Positions 49,839 through 59,367 of a stretch of DNA of 64,000 nucleotides are shown here, one piece after another. This DNA comes from Streptomyces antibioticus. GTDB lineage: Bacteria > Actinomycetota > Actinomycetes > Streptomycetales > Streptomycetaceae. The notes beneath the pieces were generated by a model. The model ran no database searches. It was not told the origin of the DNA and saw only the letters and a list, made by a program, of their open reading frames with translations. The stretch is from the NCBI RefSeq assembly GCF_001514065.1, contig NZ_KQ948427.1, forward strand, positions 298,474 through 362,473, given 5' to 3'. Numbering within the stretch: the first letter of the stretch is position 1; each line of letters begins with the position of its first letter. Made by a program: the position numbers and the translations under genes.

Positions 49839-50126
49839 ATGGAACTGGTCTTCACCGGTCGGGTGATCGAATGGCGCGGCCCGGCGCCGTACTACTTCCT
49901 CCCGGTGCCGGACGAGGAGTCCGCAGACATCCGTGAGGTGGCGACGGCGGCCTCGTACGGCTGGGGGGTGATCCCGGTCGAGGCGAGCATCGGCGGGACC
50001 GCCTTCACCACGTCGCTCTTCCCCAAGGACGGCCGCTATCTGCTGCCGCTCAAGGCCGCCGTGCGCAAGCCCCGGGGTCTGACGACCGACGCCGACGTGA
50101 CCGTCCGGATGACCGTCCTCCTGTGA
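49839..50126 (+). CDS. DUF1905 domain protein
   Basis: A 95-residue single-domain protein. MELVFTGRVIEWRGPAPYYF and a later GWGVIPVEASIGGTAFTTSLFPKDGRYLLPLK follow the DUF1905 pattern (W-G-x-x-P-V-x-x-x-I-G-G-T-x-F-x-T-S). Function unknown. It converges on the next gene with a 27-base gap. Confidence 0.88.
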   Translation: MELVFTGRVIEWRGPAPYYFLPVPDEESADIREVATAASYGWGVIPVEASIGGTAFTTSLFPKDGRYLLPLKAAVRKPRGLTTDADVTVRMTVLL

Positions 50127-50153
50127 CTCCCGAACGCCTCATGCCGGGTCGGC

Positions 50154-51017
50154 TCAGGCGACGGCTTCGGCCAGCAGGTCGATCTGGTCCAGTCCCGATC
50201 CGGTCGGTACGAAGATGAGCTCGTCGCAGCCGGCCGCCTCGAACGCGGCGACGTACTGCGTGACCATCTCCGGGGTCACCGCCGCGCTCCCCGCGATCTG
50301 CTGGGCGACGTCGCCGAGGAAGCCGTAGTAGTCGAGGAGGTAGCCGTCCGCCTGTGCGCGGGCGTCGGGGCCCAGGGCGAAGTAGGCCAGGGACAGCTTG
50401 CGCGGCGAGCCCGCCCGGCCCGCCTTCTGCCAGGCCGCGTCGACGCCGGCCGCCGCCTCGGCGAACATGTCCGGCGTGCCGCCGCCCATGATCCAGCCGT
50501 CGCCGAACTCGGCGACCCTGCGGAAACTGGCCTCGTTGCCGCCGCCGAGGATCAGTTCGGGACCGCCCTCGCGCACCGGCCGCGGCCCGATCGCCCCGGC
50601 GAACCCACGCTCCTCCCCCGCCCACACCCGCTTCAGCTCACCGAGCTGCTCCTCGAACCGGCGCCCCCGGCCCTTGGTGGACAGACCACTGGCCTCGTAG
50701 TCGTCGTCGCGTCCGCCCAGTCCGAGGCCGAGGACGAACCGGCCCCCCGATATGCGCTCCAGCGAGGCCGCCTGCTTCGCGAGCAGCGCGGTGTTCGTGT
50801 ACAGGGGCGTGAGCAGCACGCTGGTCGTCAGCCGGATGCGGCTGGTCACCGCGGCGGCGGCGGTGAGGGCGATCAGCTCCTCGTAACCGCCGTACACCAG
50901 GCGCCCGATGGTGCCGAGGGTGCTGAACCCGGCGCCTTCCGCGCGCTTCGCCCAGTCGAGGAGGGTCCGTGCCTCGGTGCCGGGCACCGTGTTGGGAAGG
51001 CCGATTCCGATGTCCAT
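50154..51017 (-). CDS. LLM-class flavin (F420- or FMN-) dependent oxidoreductase
   Basis: A 287-residue barrel. MDIGIGLPNTVPGTEARTLL, the SLERISGGRFVLGLGLGGR block and the final DELIFVPTG strand place it in the F420-type LLM group common in actinobacteria. It is a short form. The substrate is unknown. GGAG precedes the ATG. It is divergent from the chitinase and has no leader peptide, so it is probably separate from the sulfur cluster. Confidence 0.88.
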   Translation of the reverse strand: MDIGIGLPNTVPGTEARTLLDWAKRAEGAGFSTLGTIGRLVYGGYEELIALTAAAAVTSRIRLTTSVLLTPLYTNTALLAKQAASLERISGGRFVLGLGLGGRDDDYEASGLSTKGRGRRFEEQLGELKRVWAGEERGFAGAIGPRPVREGGPELILGGGNEASFRRVAEFGDGWIMGGGTPDMFAEAAAGVDAAWQKAGRAGSPRKLSLAYFALGPDARAQADGYLLDYYGFLGDVAQQIAGSAAVTPEMVTQYVAAFEAAGCDELIFVPTGSGLDQIDLLAEAVA

Positions 51018-51142
51018 CTGCGCTCCGTTCCGTGCATAGGGAACACACAGTCGCCGCCATCATGCCTCCGGTCGGGGTGATTCGACCGAGCGGGGTCGGC
51101 AAGTGGTCGGCAACTCCCTTTCCTCAAGGCTTACTTCACCCC

Positions 51143-51171
51143 TTGACGGAACTGGTCCAGACCTTTAGGTT
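51143..51171 (+). promoter_or_regulatory. chitinase promoter with DasR-like (dre) operator
   Basis: TTGACG (51143-51148) and TAGGTT (51166-51171) are separated by 17 bases. The spacer contains ACTGGTCCAGACCTTT (51151-51166), which matches the established dre consensus ACTGGTCTAGACCAGT except at three positions, and contains the TGGTCCAGACCT element known from Streptomyces chitinase promoters. A repressor bound here would block polymerase until chitin-derived amino sugars are sensed. Confidence 0.82.
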
Positions 51172-51249
51172 CCGGGTCAGCAACGGGGCAGCAGACCCCC
51201 GTGTGACGCCCGCTCACCCCCCGACACCCCCCTCAGGAGCGTCCCCGCC

Positions 51250-52365
51250 ATGCCCTTCTCCCTTCGCGCGGCCCGACTCCCGGTCCTCGCCGCGCTGTTC
51301 GCCGTCCTCACCGCACTGCTGACCGTGACCCCGGCGCACGCCGCGAGCGGCTCGATATCCGGGCTCGCCGGCAAGTGCGTCGACGTGGCGGGCGCGAGTG
51401 CCGCGAACGGCACCGCCGTACAGCTCTACGACTGCAACGGCACCGGCGCCCAGATCTGGTCCAACTCCGGTGACGGCACGCTCCGGGCGCTCGGCAAGTG
51501 TCTGGACGTCGTCGACCGCAGCACCGCCGACGGGGCCGCCGTCCAGCTGTGGGACTGCAACGGCGGCGCCAACCAGCAGTGGGTGGTGAGCGCGGCCCGC
51601 GACATCGTCAACCCGGCCGCGAACAAGTGCCTGGACGTCCGCGACAACAACAGCGCCAACGGCACCCGGCTGCAGATCTGGACCTGCGCCGGGACGGCCA
51701 ACCAGAAGTGGAACGCGCCCGCGAGCGGCGGGGGCGGCACCCCGTCCGGGTTCGTGGTGTCCGAGGCGCAGTTCAACCAGATGTTCCCGAACCGGAATTC
51801 GTTCTACACCTACAGCGGGCTGGTCGCGGCGCTGAGCTCCTACCCCGGGTTCGCGAACACCGGCAGCGACACCGTGAAGAGGCAGGAGGCCGCCGCCTTC
51901 CTCGCCAACGTCAACCACGAGACCGGCGGCCTCGTGTACGTCGTCGAGCAGAACACCGCCAACTACCCCCACTACTGCGACTGGAACCAGTCGTACGGCT
52001 GCCCGGCCGGCCAGGCCGCCTACTACGGTCGCGGCCCCATCCAGCTCAGCTGGAACTTCAACTACAAGGCGGCCGGGGACGCGTTGGGCCTCGACCTGCT
52101 CAACAACCCCTGGCTGGTGCAGAACGACGCGTCCGTGGCCTGGAGGACCGGCCTGTGGTACTGGAACACCCAGTCCGGCCCCGGCACCATGACCCCGCAC
52201 AACGCCATGGTCAACCAGGCCGGCTTCGGCCAGACGATCCGCTCCATCAACGGCTCCCTGGAGTGCGACGGCAGGAACCCGGCGCAGGTGCAGAGCCGCG
52301 TCGACGCCTACAACCGGTTCACCTCGATCCTCGGCGTCGCGCCGGGCGGCAACCTCTACTGCTGA
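51250..52365 (+). CDS. secreted GH19 chitinase with ricin-type (CBM13) lectin domain
   Basis: A 371-residue protein: Sec signal ending at THAHAA-like PAHAASG; a ricin-B/CBM13 domain with three QxW repeats (ending GAQIWS, NQQWVV, NQKWNA); a GGGG linker; and a GH19 domain. The catalytic acid is Glu in NVNHETGG, and YYGRGPIQLSWNFNYKAAG is the GH19 hallmark. CAGGAG precedes the ATG. Pairing a GH19 domain with an N-terminal ricin domain instead of CBM5 or CBM16 may direct it to galactose-containing walls. The NLP gene follows after 15 bases. Confidence 0.95.
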   Translation: MPFSLRAARLPVLAALFAVLTALLTVTPAHAASGSISGLAGKCVDVAGASAANGTAVQLYDCNGTGAQIWSNSGDGTLRALGKCLDVVDRSTADGAAVQLWDCNGGANQQWVVSAARDIVNPAANKCLDVRDNNSANGTRLQIWTCAGTANQKWNAPASGGGGTPSGFVVSEAQFNQMFPNRNSFYTYSGLVAALSSYPGFANTGSDTVKRQEAAAFLANVNHETGGLVYVVEQNTANYPHYCDWNQSYGCPAGQAAYYGRGPIQLSWNFNYKAAGDALGLDLLNNPWLVQNDASVAWRTGLWYWNTQSGPGTMTPHNAMVNQAGFGQTIRSINGSLECDGRNPAQVQSRVDAYNRFTSILGVAPGGNLYC

Positions 52366-52380
52366 CAAGGAGCCGTCGTC

Positions 52381-53139
52381 ATGCCCAAGTCGAGACCGCT
52401 CGCCACGGCGCTGCTCGCCGCCCTGGCCCTCGTCGTGACCGTCCCCACGTCCGCCCACGCGAACGTCCTCACCCTGCTCCCGCAGAACGCCGACGGCCTG
52501 GAGCAGACCTTCTCCCCGGCCTACGACTACGACGGCGACGGCTGCTACGCGACCGCCGCGATCGGCGCCGACGGCACCCTCAACCCCGGTCTGAAGCTGG
52601 GCGGCGACGTCAACGGCCACTGCCACGACTACGCCCAGCTCGCCAACGCCAACACCTACTCGCGCGCGAAGTGCAACAACGGCTGGTGCGCGGTGATGTA
52701 CGCCAGCTACTTCGAGAAGGACCAGGCCACCCTCGGCCCGGCGGCCATCGGGCACCGGCACGACTGGGAACACGTCGTGGTGTGGATCAGCGGGGACCAG
52801 GTCCAGTACGTGTCCGTGTCCCAGCACAGCGGGTACCAGGTGGCCGCGCGCTCGTCGGTCCGCTTCGACGGCACGCACCCGAAGATCGTCTACCACAAGG
52901 ACGGTGTGTCCACCCACTGCTTCCGCTTCGCCAACGGCAATGACGAGCCGCCGGAGAACGCCACGGGCGGCTGGTTCTTCCCCCGCCTCGTCGGGTGGAA
53001 CGGCTACCCGGCCGGCTACCGCGACAAGCTCCTGGGCGCGGACTTCGGCTCGGCCACCCTCAAGATCGACGACGGGGACTTCCAGTACGCCCTCGGCATC
53101 TCCAAGCCGTCCGGCATCCCCTTCGACCCGAACGCCTGA
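52381..53139 (+). CDS. secreted NPP1/NLP-family (necrosis- and ethylene-inducing-like) protein
   Basis: A 252-residue protein with a Sec signal ending SAHA. The hallmark heptapeptide GHRHDWE is intact and followed by HVVVW, and the flanking CHDYAQL and SVSQHSGY segments are also conserved. In plant pathogens NLPs bind sphingolipids and lyse dicot plasma membranes. AAGGAG precedes the ATG only 15 bases after the chitinase stop, so both are probably on one mRNA under the DasR-like promoter. A wall- or membrane-active role in competition with fungi or oomycetes is an alternative to plant attack. Confidence 0.93.
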   Translation: MPKSRPLATALLAALALVVTVPTSAHANVLTLLPQNADGLEQTFSPAYDYDGDGCYATAAIGADGTLNPGLKLGGDVNGHCHDYAQLANANTYSRAKCNNGWCAVMYASYFEKDQATLGPAAIGHRHDWEHVVVWISGDQVQYVSVSQHSGYQVAARSSVRFDGTHPKIVYHKDGVSTHCFRFANGNDEPPENATGGWFFPRLVGWNGYPAGYRDKLLGADFGSATLKIDDGDFQYALGISKPSGIPFDPNA

Positions 53140-53151
53140 GAGCGGCAACGA

Positions 53152-53187
53152 GAGGGGCCTCGCGAGCATTCGCCCGCGAGGCCCCTC
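53152..53187. terminator. bidirectional hairpin between NLP and serine hydrolase genes
   Basis: GAGGGGCCTCGCG and CGCGAGGCCCCTC form a perfect 13-base stem with a 10-base loop between convergent genes. Confidence 0.88.
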
Positions 53188-53206
53188 GGTCTGCCGTCGG
53201 CCGATG

Positions 53207-54493
<1,287 letters not shown>

Positions 54494-54624
54494 TCACGCG
54501 GGGTACCAGTCGTTGACGTAGCCGGCACGGCGTCGAAAGGTCATGCGGTGCCCCGTTCAGGTGCGCGGGGGCACAGCGATGGGTGCGGTTGGTCAGCCGC
54601 CACCGTCCCCCGTGGTCGGACACA

Positions 54625-54711
54625 GTCTGTCCACAGACAGGGGCGCGGCCCAGCATTTCGAAGAACTTCAAAGCGCGTTCCGGTCTGCGGCTTTGCCCAA
54701 GGTCTTCGAAA
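54625..54711. promoter_or_regulatory. inverted repeats in the 321-base divergent region upstream of the ArsR-like gene
   Basis: The region 54446-54766 holds no gene. It contains a near-continuous palindrome GTCTGT-CC-ACAGAC (54625-54638) and a pair of oppositely oriented octamers, TTTCGAAG (54656-54663) and CTTCGAAA (54704-54711). These are candidate operators for the divergent serine hydrolase and the ArsR-like regulator. No clear -35/-10 pair was found. Confidence 0.45.
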
Positions 54712-54766
54712 CCTTTGCCGAAACCCGTGCGTCCCAAGAGGTGGTGGTCGTCAACGGGGGGTGTTC

Positions 54767-55750
54767 ATGGCCCGGTTCTCCGAGTTGTGTCTGGGGCCGC
54801 TGGAGACAGTGCCGGTGTCCGTGGTGGCGCAGCCCGGCGTCACTCTGATGTCGCTCGTCGCGGATGCGCTCGGCAGTCGTTCCCAGGGGCTGCACCCCGC
54901 CTGGCGGCGCACGCTGCGCTCCGCGGTGCCCGAGGGCGCGGAGGCGGTGCTGCGGCCGCTGTTCACCCGGGAGTACTCGATGGTTCCCGACTGCCTCACG
55001 CCGACGGCACCGCTGTGGGAGACCGATCTCTCCGTCCAGCTCGAGCGCCTGGCCGACGTCCCGCCCGCACAGCTGTTGCAGGAGCTGGAGGCGGACTTCG
55101 GGGGGACGGTCCCCCGGCAGTGGCAGTCGGTCGTCGACCGGCCGAAAGCCTTCATCCATGCGTACGGCGCCATTCTCGGCGCCGTGTGGGAGGCCTTCGG
55201 ACCGATCTGGACGCGGGCCGGTTCCCTGCTGGCCCAGGAGACCGAACGGGTGGGGGTGGCGGTCGTCAGCAACGCGCTGCCGCTCGTCCTCGCCGGGCTC
55301 GGGCCCAAGATCCGCTTCGCCGGGGAGACGCTGTACGTGCCCGATCCGCACCCCGAGACGTTCGAGCGGGGTACCCGCCGTGTGGTGCTGGTGCCGATCG
55401 TGTCGGGCTACGGCGCCTCGGTGTTCAGCTTCGACCGTTCCGACGCCGTCTGGTTCGGCTATCCCGTGCCCGGCCTGGACACGCTGTGGACCGCCCGGGA
55501 AGCCACCGTCGCCAGAGACCGGCTCAAGCTCGTGGTGGGGGCGCTCAGGGCCGGCATCCTGCGCGAGCTGGCGCGCCCGTGCACCATGGGCTCCCTGGCC
55601 GCCGCACTCGACTGCACGCCGGCGACCGTGACCTACCACTGCGGTCAGCTGGAGGCGGCCGGGCTCATCACCCGCGAGCGACAGGGACAGCACGTGGTGG
55701 CGCGGCACACGGCATCGGGCGGGGCGCTGGTCACCTTGCTGTCGGGGTGA
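54767..55750 (+). CDS. ArsR-like winged-helix transcriptional regulator
   Basis: A 327-residue protein. A large N-terminal domain of unknown fold (residues 1-245) is followed by a winged helix reading TMGSLAAALDCTPATVTYHC and QLEAAGLITRERQGQHVVAR near the C-terminus. The arrangement, with the DNA-binding domain last, is found in a group of Streptomyces DUF5937/ArsR-type regulators. ATG 54767 is preferred; GTG 54761 is possible. It is divergent from the serine hydrolase and lies ahead of the secreted-peptide genes. Confidence 0.82.
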   Translation: MARFSELCLGPLETVPVSVVAQPGVTLMSLVADALGSRSQGLHPAWRRTLRSAVPEGAEAVLRPLFTREYSMVPDCLTPTAPLWETDLSVQLERLADVPPAQLLQELEADFGGTVPRQWQSVVDRPKAFIHAYGAILGAVWEAFGPIWTRAGSLLAQETERVGVAVVSNALPLVLAGLGPKIRFAGETLYVPDPHPETFERGTRRVVLVPIVSGYGASVFSFDRSDAVWFGYPVPGLDTLWTAREATVARDRLKLVVGALRAGILRELARPCTMGSLAAALDCTPATVTYHCGQLEAAGLITRERQGQHVVARHTASGGALVTLLSG

Positions 55751-55888
55751 GCTCACAGCCGGATCCCTTCCGCCACCCTGACATCCGTCAGGACCGCCCG
55801 CCCCCTTCCCCTTTCTAGGGTTCGAGTCGTCTTCCAGGTCCCGGCGGTATCGCGGGGCACCCTCCACCGAAAGGAAGAGACGGCTCCC

Positions 55889-56232
55889 ATGCGCCCGCTC
55901 CGCTCCACTCTCGCCACGGCCGCCGCCTTGACCGTGGTCACCACCGGCGTCCTCGTCGCTCAACCGGCGCAGCCCGCCCACGCCTCGGCCTCGGACTGCG
56001 AAGGCGGCGCACATGGCTTCCGCGACCACCCCGACGACGCCGAGGGCGACACCGACAAGCCCGCCGACTTCAGCCTGGGCAGTGTCCGCATCACGCTGGA
56101 GAAGGGCTCCGCTCGGCCGGGCAGGGCCTGACCACACCGTTCCGCCGCACCAGCACCGACCCGCAGTACCAGTTCCGCGTCTGCGGATCGCTGAAGTCGG
56201 ACGGCGTGATCCGCTGCTCCAACTGGTGGTAG
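55889..56232 (+). pseudogene. small secreted protein gene broken by a one-base frameshift
   Basis: From ATG 55889 (AAGGAAG upstream) a Sec signal (ending QPAHASAS) leads into an acidic mature part, which stops early at 56129-56131. The adjacent frame continues without a gap: GLTTPFRRTSTDPQYQFRVC then GSLKSDGVIRCSNWW and TAG at 56230-56232, a normal-looking end with two Cys. Restoring one missing base near 56120-56124 would join them into about 114 residues. It is either a recent pseudogene, a sequencing error, or less likely programmed frameshifting. Function unknown. Confidence 0.7.
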
Positions 56233-56281
56233 AGCCCGCCCGCCGTTCCCGCTTCCCCGCGTTCACCCGAAAGGCATGACC

Positions 56282-56653
56282 ATGCGCAGGATCCTGCGCG
56301 GCGCCGCCGCGCTCGCTTTCACCGCCGCCGCCGTTCTCACCGGCGCCTCCCAGGCCCAGGCCGAGGGCGGCACATGGGACGGCTGCCCCTACGGCGCCGT
56401 CTGCATCTACCCGCAGAACGTGACCCCGGTCAACAACCCGCACCCGAGCCACATCTTCTACTCCTACGGCTTCCACCCCATCTACAACCAGTACGGCAAC
56501 CACTGGGTCTTCAACAACCAGTACGACGGCGCCCTCGTCGAGCTGTGCAAGTCCGTCAACACGGACTGCCACGAGTCCATCCCTCCGCAGGAGGGCTGGT
56601 ACGTCGACCTCACGCCGATCAACTCGCTCAACCTCAGGGAGCACTACCTGTGA
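56282..56653 (+). CDS. secreted peptidase inhibitor I36-like small protein
   Basis: A 123-residue protein. Sec signal ends SQAQA. The mature part starts EGGTWDGCPYGAVCIYPQN and has four Cys, with many Tyr, Asn and His, resembling the beta-gamma-crystallin-like I36 (SMI) inhibitors of Streptomyces. GAAAGG is well spaced for ATG 56282, better than for ATG 56276. The stop overlaps the GTG of the following serine hydrolase, so the two are translationally coupled. Confidence 0.75.
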   Translation: MRRILRGAAALAFTAAAVLTGASQAQAEGGTWDGCPYGAVCIYPQNVTPVNNPHPSHIFYSYGFHPIYNQYGNHWVFNNQYDGALVELCKSVNTDCHESIPPQEGWYVDLTPINSLNLREHYL

Positions 56654-57795
56654 GGCCCCGAGTTCTCGCTGCCGCCGCCGCGCTGCTGCTGATCGGCGGT
56701 GCGGCGGGCTCCGCCGCCGCGGGCACCCCGGCCGGACAGCCGGCCCGTACCGCCGCCGCGTCCGCCGAGGTACCCGCCGGGGTCAGCGCCGGGGTCGCCG
56801 TCTTCGACCGGCAGACCGGTACCTTCACCGAGCAGCTCAACACGAGCACCCGCTTCCGGTCCGCCTCGGTCGTCAAGCTGCTGCTGGCCCTGGACTACCT
56901 GTGGAACCGGGGCCCCGACTACTCCGTCCCGGCCGCCGACCGGGCGTGGCTGGAGCCGATGCTGCGCGCCAGCGACGACGACGCGGCCAGCACCTACTGG
57001 TCGGACCACGGCGGTACGGCGATCATCACCCGCATGGTCAGCCGCCTCGGCCTCAAGGACACGGCACCGCCGCCCACCGGGTACGAGGGCTACTGGGGCT
57101 ACACCGCGCTCTCCGCCCGCGACACGGTGACGATCTACCGCTACCTCCTGGACTCGGCGCCCGGCCCCGTGCGCGACTTCGTGATGGGCAACCTGCGTCA
57201 GTCCACCCGGTGCGCCTCGGACGGGTTCGACCAGCACTTCGGTGTCGCCGGGGCGTTCGACAGGCAGTGGGCGGTGAAGCAGGGCTGGTCGGGATCGTCG
57301 TACGAGAAGGGCACCTGCGGCCCGACGCGCACCGCGCGCGCGACCGTGGCGCGTGCAGGGAGTCCGGCCGCCGACGTGGATCTGACACGGCCCGCGCTGC
57401 ACAGCACGGGCACCGTGGGCGCCGGTGACCGGTCCATCGTGGCCGTGTTCACCCTGCATCCCGTCGGCACCTCGTACGGGAAGGCGTACACGGACATCGG
57501 CCGGCTGACCCGCTCCCTGAACGTCCCCGGAGCCACGCGGCCCGCGGGATGGTGGTACGGCACGTGGAGCGACCATGTGAACGTCCGCCCCGACCCCGGC
57601 ACGGGCAACACACGGATCACCCAACTCCCCGCGGGCGTCGAGGTGTTGGTGGGCTGCCAGGCCAGGGGCGAGGTGGTGAACGTACCGCCTTACACCAACG
57701 AATGGTGGGCGTACCTCCCCCAGTACAACGGCTGGATCTCCAACATCTACATCAACTCGCCCGACAACAAGATGCCGGACGTCAAGGACTGCTGA
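56650..57795 (+). CDS. secreted class A beta-lactamase-like serine hydrolase with C-terminal SH3-like domain
   Basis: A 381-residue secreted protein. After the signal (AGSAAAG) comes a penicillin-binding fold: S-x-x-K in SASVVKLLLAL, an SDN-like SDD in LRASDDDAAS, and KQG in place of KTG (AVKQGWSG). The altered third motif suggests it is not a resistance beta-lactamase. From about residue 300 follows an SH3b-type domain (HVNVRPDPGTGNTRITQLP then GWISNIYIN), which usually binds cell wall. The GTG start overlaps the I36-like stop codon (GTGA). Confidence 0.85.
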   Translation: MRPRVLAAAAALLLIGGAAGSAAAGTPAGQPARTAAASAEVPAGVSAGVAVFDRQTGTFTEQLNTSTRFRSASVVKLLLALDYLWNRGPDYSVPAADRAWLEPMLRASDDDAASTYWSDHGGTAIITRMVSRLGLKDTAPPPTGYEGYWGYTALSARDTVTIYRYLLDSAPGPVRDFVMGNLRQSTRCASDGFDQHFGVAGAFDRQWAVKQGWSGSSYEKGTCGPTRTARATVARAGSPAADVDLTRPALHSTGTVGAGDRSIVAVFTLHPVGTSYGKAYTDIGRLTRSLNVPGATRPAGWWYGTWSDHVNVRPDPGTGNTRITQLPAGVEVLVGCQARGEVVNVPPYTNEWWAYLPQYNGWISNIYINSPDNKMPDVKDC

Positions 57796-57822
57796 ACGGC
57801 CCTGGGCGAAAGCTCCGCCACC

Positions 57823-59367
57823 TCACCCTCCGTAGTCGGCGAGGTAGCGGAGCACCTTCTTGACGTGGGGCCTGACCTGTTCGGGGACGCCGCGCTCCGT
57901 GATGACCGTGCGGTCGCTCGTGCGGTAGCCGGCCGCCATCAGCGCGGGAAGGTCCTTGGCGGGCAGGTCGGCCTTCTTGAACTGCTGGTCGAGCCAGCAC
58001 ACGTACAGCGACATCGTGGAGATCGCGTCCGGTGCCGACATGTAGTCCTTGTCCCCGTCGCCGTCGCCGTCGACCGCCCAGGCCCGGAACACCGAGGGCG
58101 TCCACATGGCGATGCCGAACTCCTCGGTCTCCGGGCGGGACGCGTTCACGTCGAAACCGCTCTCCGCCTTGAGCATGGCGGCGAGGAACGCGGGCGTGAC
58201 CTCCGCGTCGGTGCAGCGGTGGGCGGCCTTCACGATGACCGGTCGCAGTGCCTCGGGTACGTCGGAGTCCTCCGGGATCTCCCCAGCGGCCGGGCTGTGC
58301 GTGACGATGATGGCTGGTGCACCCCGCCCCGGGTCTTCATCGTCGTCTCCCTCGCCTCCGCCGCCCCCGAGCAGCGCGGCCCCGCCGATGGCGGCGGCCG
58401 AGACCGCGGCGAGCGCCACGGCGGCGACCGGCAGCAGGCGACGCCGGCCACGCGGGCTCGCCAGCTGTTCGATCCGGGCGGACAGGCTCTCGGCGGTGTG
58501 CCGCAGGCGGCCCGCGTGATCGGGCGCCAGACAGTCCTCGACGATCCGGCGCCAGTTGTCGTCGAGCCCGGCGTCCAGACGCAGCGGCGCGGTGCCCCGG
58601 GCGTAGGCCTGCGCGGCGAGCGAGCGGGCGCGGGCGGTGGCGCCGGGGAACGGGTGGAGGCCACCGGTGAGCACCTGGTGGGCCAGGATGCCGAAGGCCC
58701 AGATGTCGGCGGTCGGCCGCACCATCGTCCCCTCCGCCCCGGTGCGCTGGGACCACCACTCGGGCGGCACATGGTCGAGCGTGCCGAGCGGCGGCACGTA
58801 GGCGTGGGTGCCCTCCAGTTCGGTGGCCAGGCCGAAGTCGGCGAGCCAGACCGCTTCGTCCGCGCCCAGCAGCACGTTGGCGGGTTTGAGGTCGCCATGC
58901 ACCCAGCCGGCGCCGTGCATATGGGCAAGTCCGGCGGCGACGCCGCGCAGGACCCGCACGGCGTCCGGGATCGGGCGGCCGGTCGCGGCAGCGTCCAGCA
59001 CCTGACGCAGACTGGCCTCGGCCCGGTCCATGACGAGCGCGATGGCACCGTCCAGCGCGGGCAGGTCCGGCGCGTCCACGGTGCACACCGCGTGGGTCCG
59101 TACCAGGTGCGGGTGGTCCGCCTCGGCACTGAAACGCACCTCGCGCGCGACGAGTTCGCCGAGCGCGGCACGCTGGCCGGGTGCCAGGGCACCGGTCGGC
59201 AGCACCTTCACCGCCACGACCGTGCCGTCGGCGACCGCGCGGGCCTCGTACACGGTCCCCCAGCCGCCCGAACCGATGACGGCGTCCAACTGCCAGCCCT
59301 CGATGCGGAAACCCGCCGGCAGACGCGGCGTTTCGAGAGCGCCCTGTTCGGCGCCTGAGGAGGTCAT
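57823..59367 (-). CDS. membrane Ser/Thr protein kinase with lysozyme-like (transglycosylase) ectodomain
   Basis: A 514-residue receptor-type kinase. The kinase domain (about 30-290) has G-loop IGSGGWGTVYEA, Lys in VVAVKVLP, HGDLKPANVLL in place of HRD, DFG in LADFGLA and PPE in place of APE. One membrane helix (PVAAVALAAVSAAAIGGAAL) follows. The outside part (about 375-514) reads PAFLAAMLKAESGFDVNAS, then EFGIAMWTPSVFRAW and DGDGDKDYMSAPDAI, like SLT-type lysozyme folds with the catalytic Glu in the ESGF position. The ATG overlaps the FHA gene stop. Confidence 0.88.
   Translation of the reverse strand: MTSSGAEQGALETPRLPAGFRIEGWQLDAVIGSGGWGTVYEARAVADGTVVAVKVLPTGALAPGQRAALGELVAREVRFSAEADHPHLVRTHAVCTVDAPDLPALDGAIALVMDRAEASLRQVLDAAATGRPIPDAVRVLRGVAAGLAHMHGAGWVHGDLKPANVLLGADEAVWLADFGLATELEGTHAYVPPLGTLDHVPPEWWSQRTGAEGTMVRPTADIWAFGILAHQVLTGGLHPFPGATARARSLAAQAYARGTAPLRLDAGLDDNWRRIVEDCLAPDHAGRLRHTAESLSARIEQLASPRGRRRLLPVAAVALAAVSAAAIGGAALLGGGGGEGDDDEDPGRGAPAIIVTHSPAAGEIPEDSDVPEALRPVIVKAAHRCTDAEVTPAFLAAMLKAESGFDVNASRPETEEFGIAMWTPSVFRAWAVDGDGDGDKDYMSAPDAISTMSLYVCWLDQQFKKADLPAKDLPALMAAGYRTSDRTVITERGVPEQVRPHVKKVLRYLADYGG

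Noticed and set aside
56650-57795. Class A beta-lactamase conferring resistance
   Set aside because: KTG is KQG, SDN is SDD and an SH3-like wall-binding domain is attached, so a resistance role is not supported.
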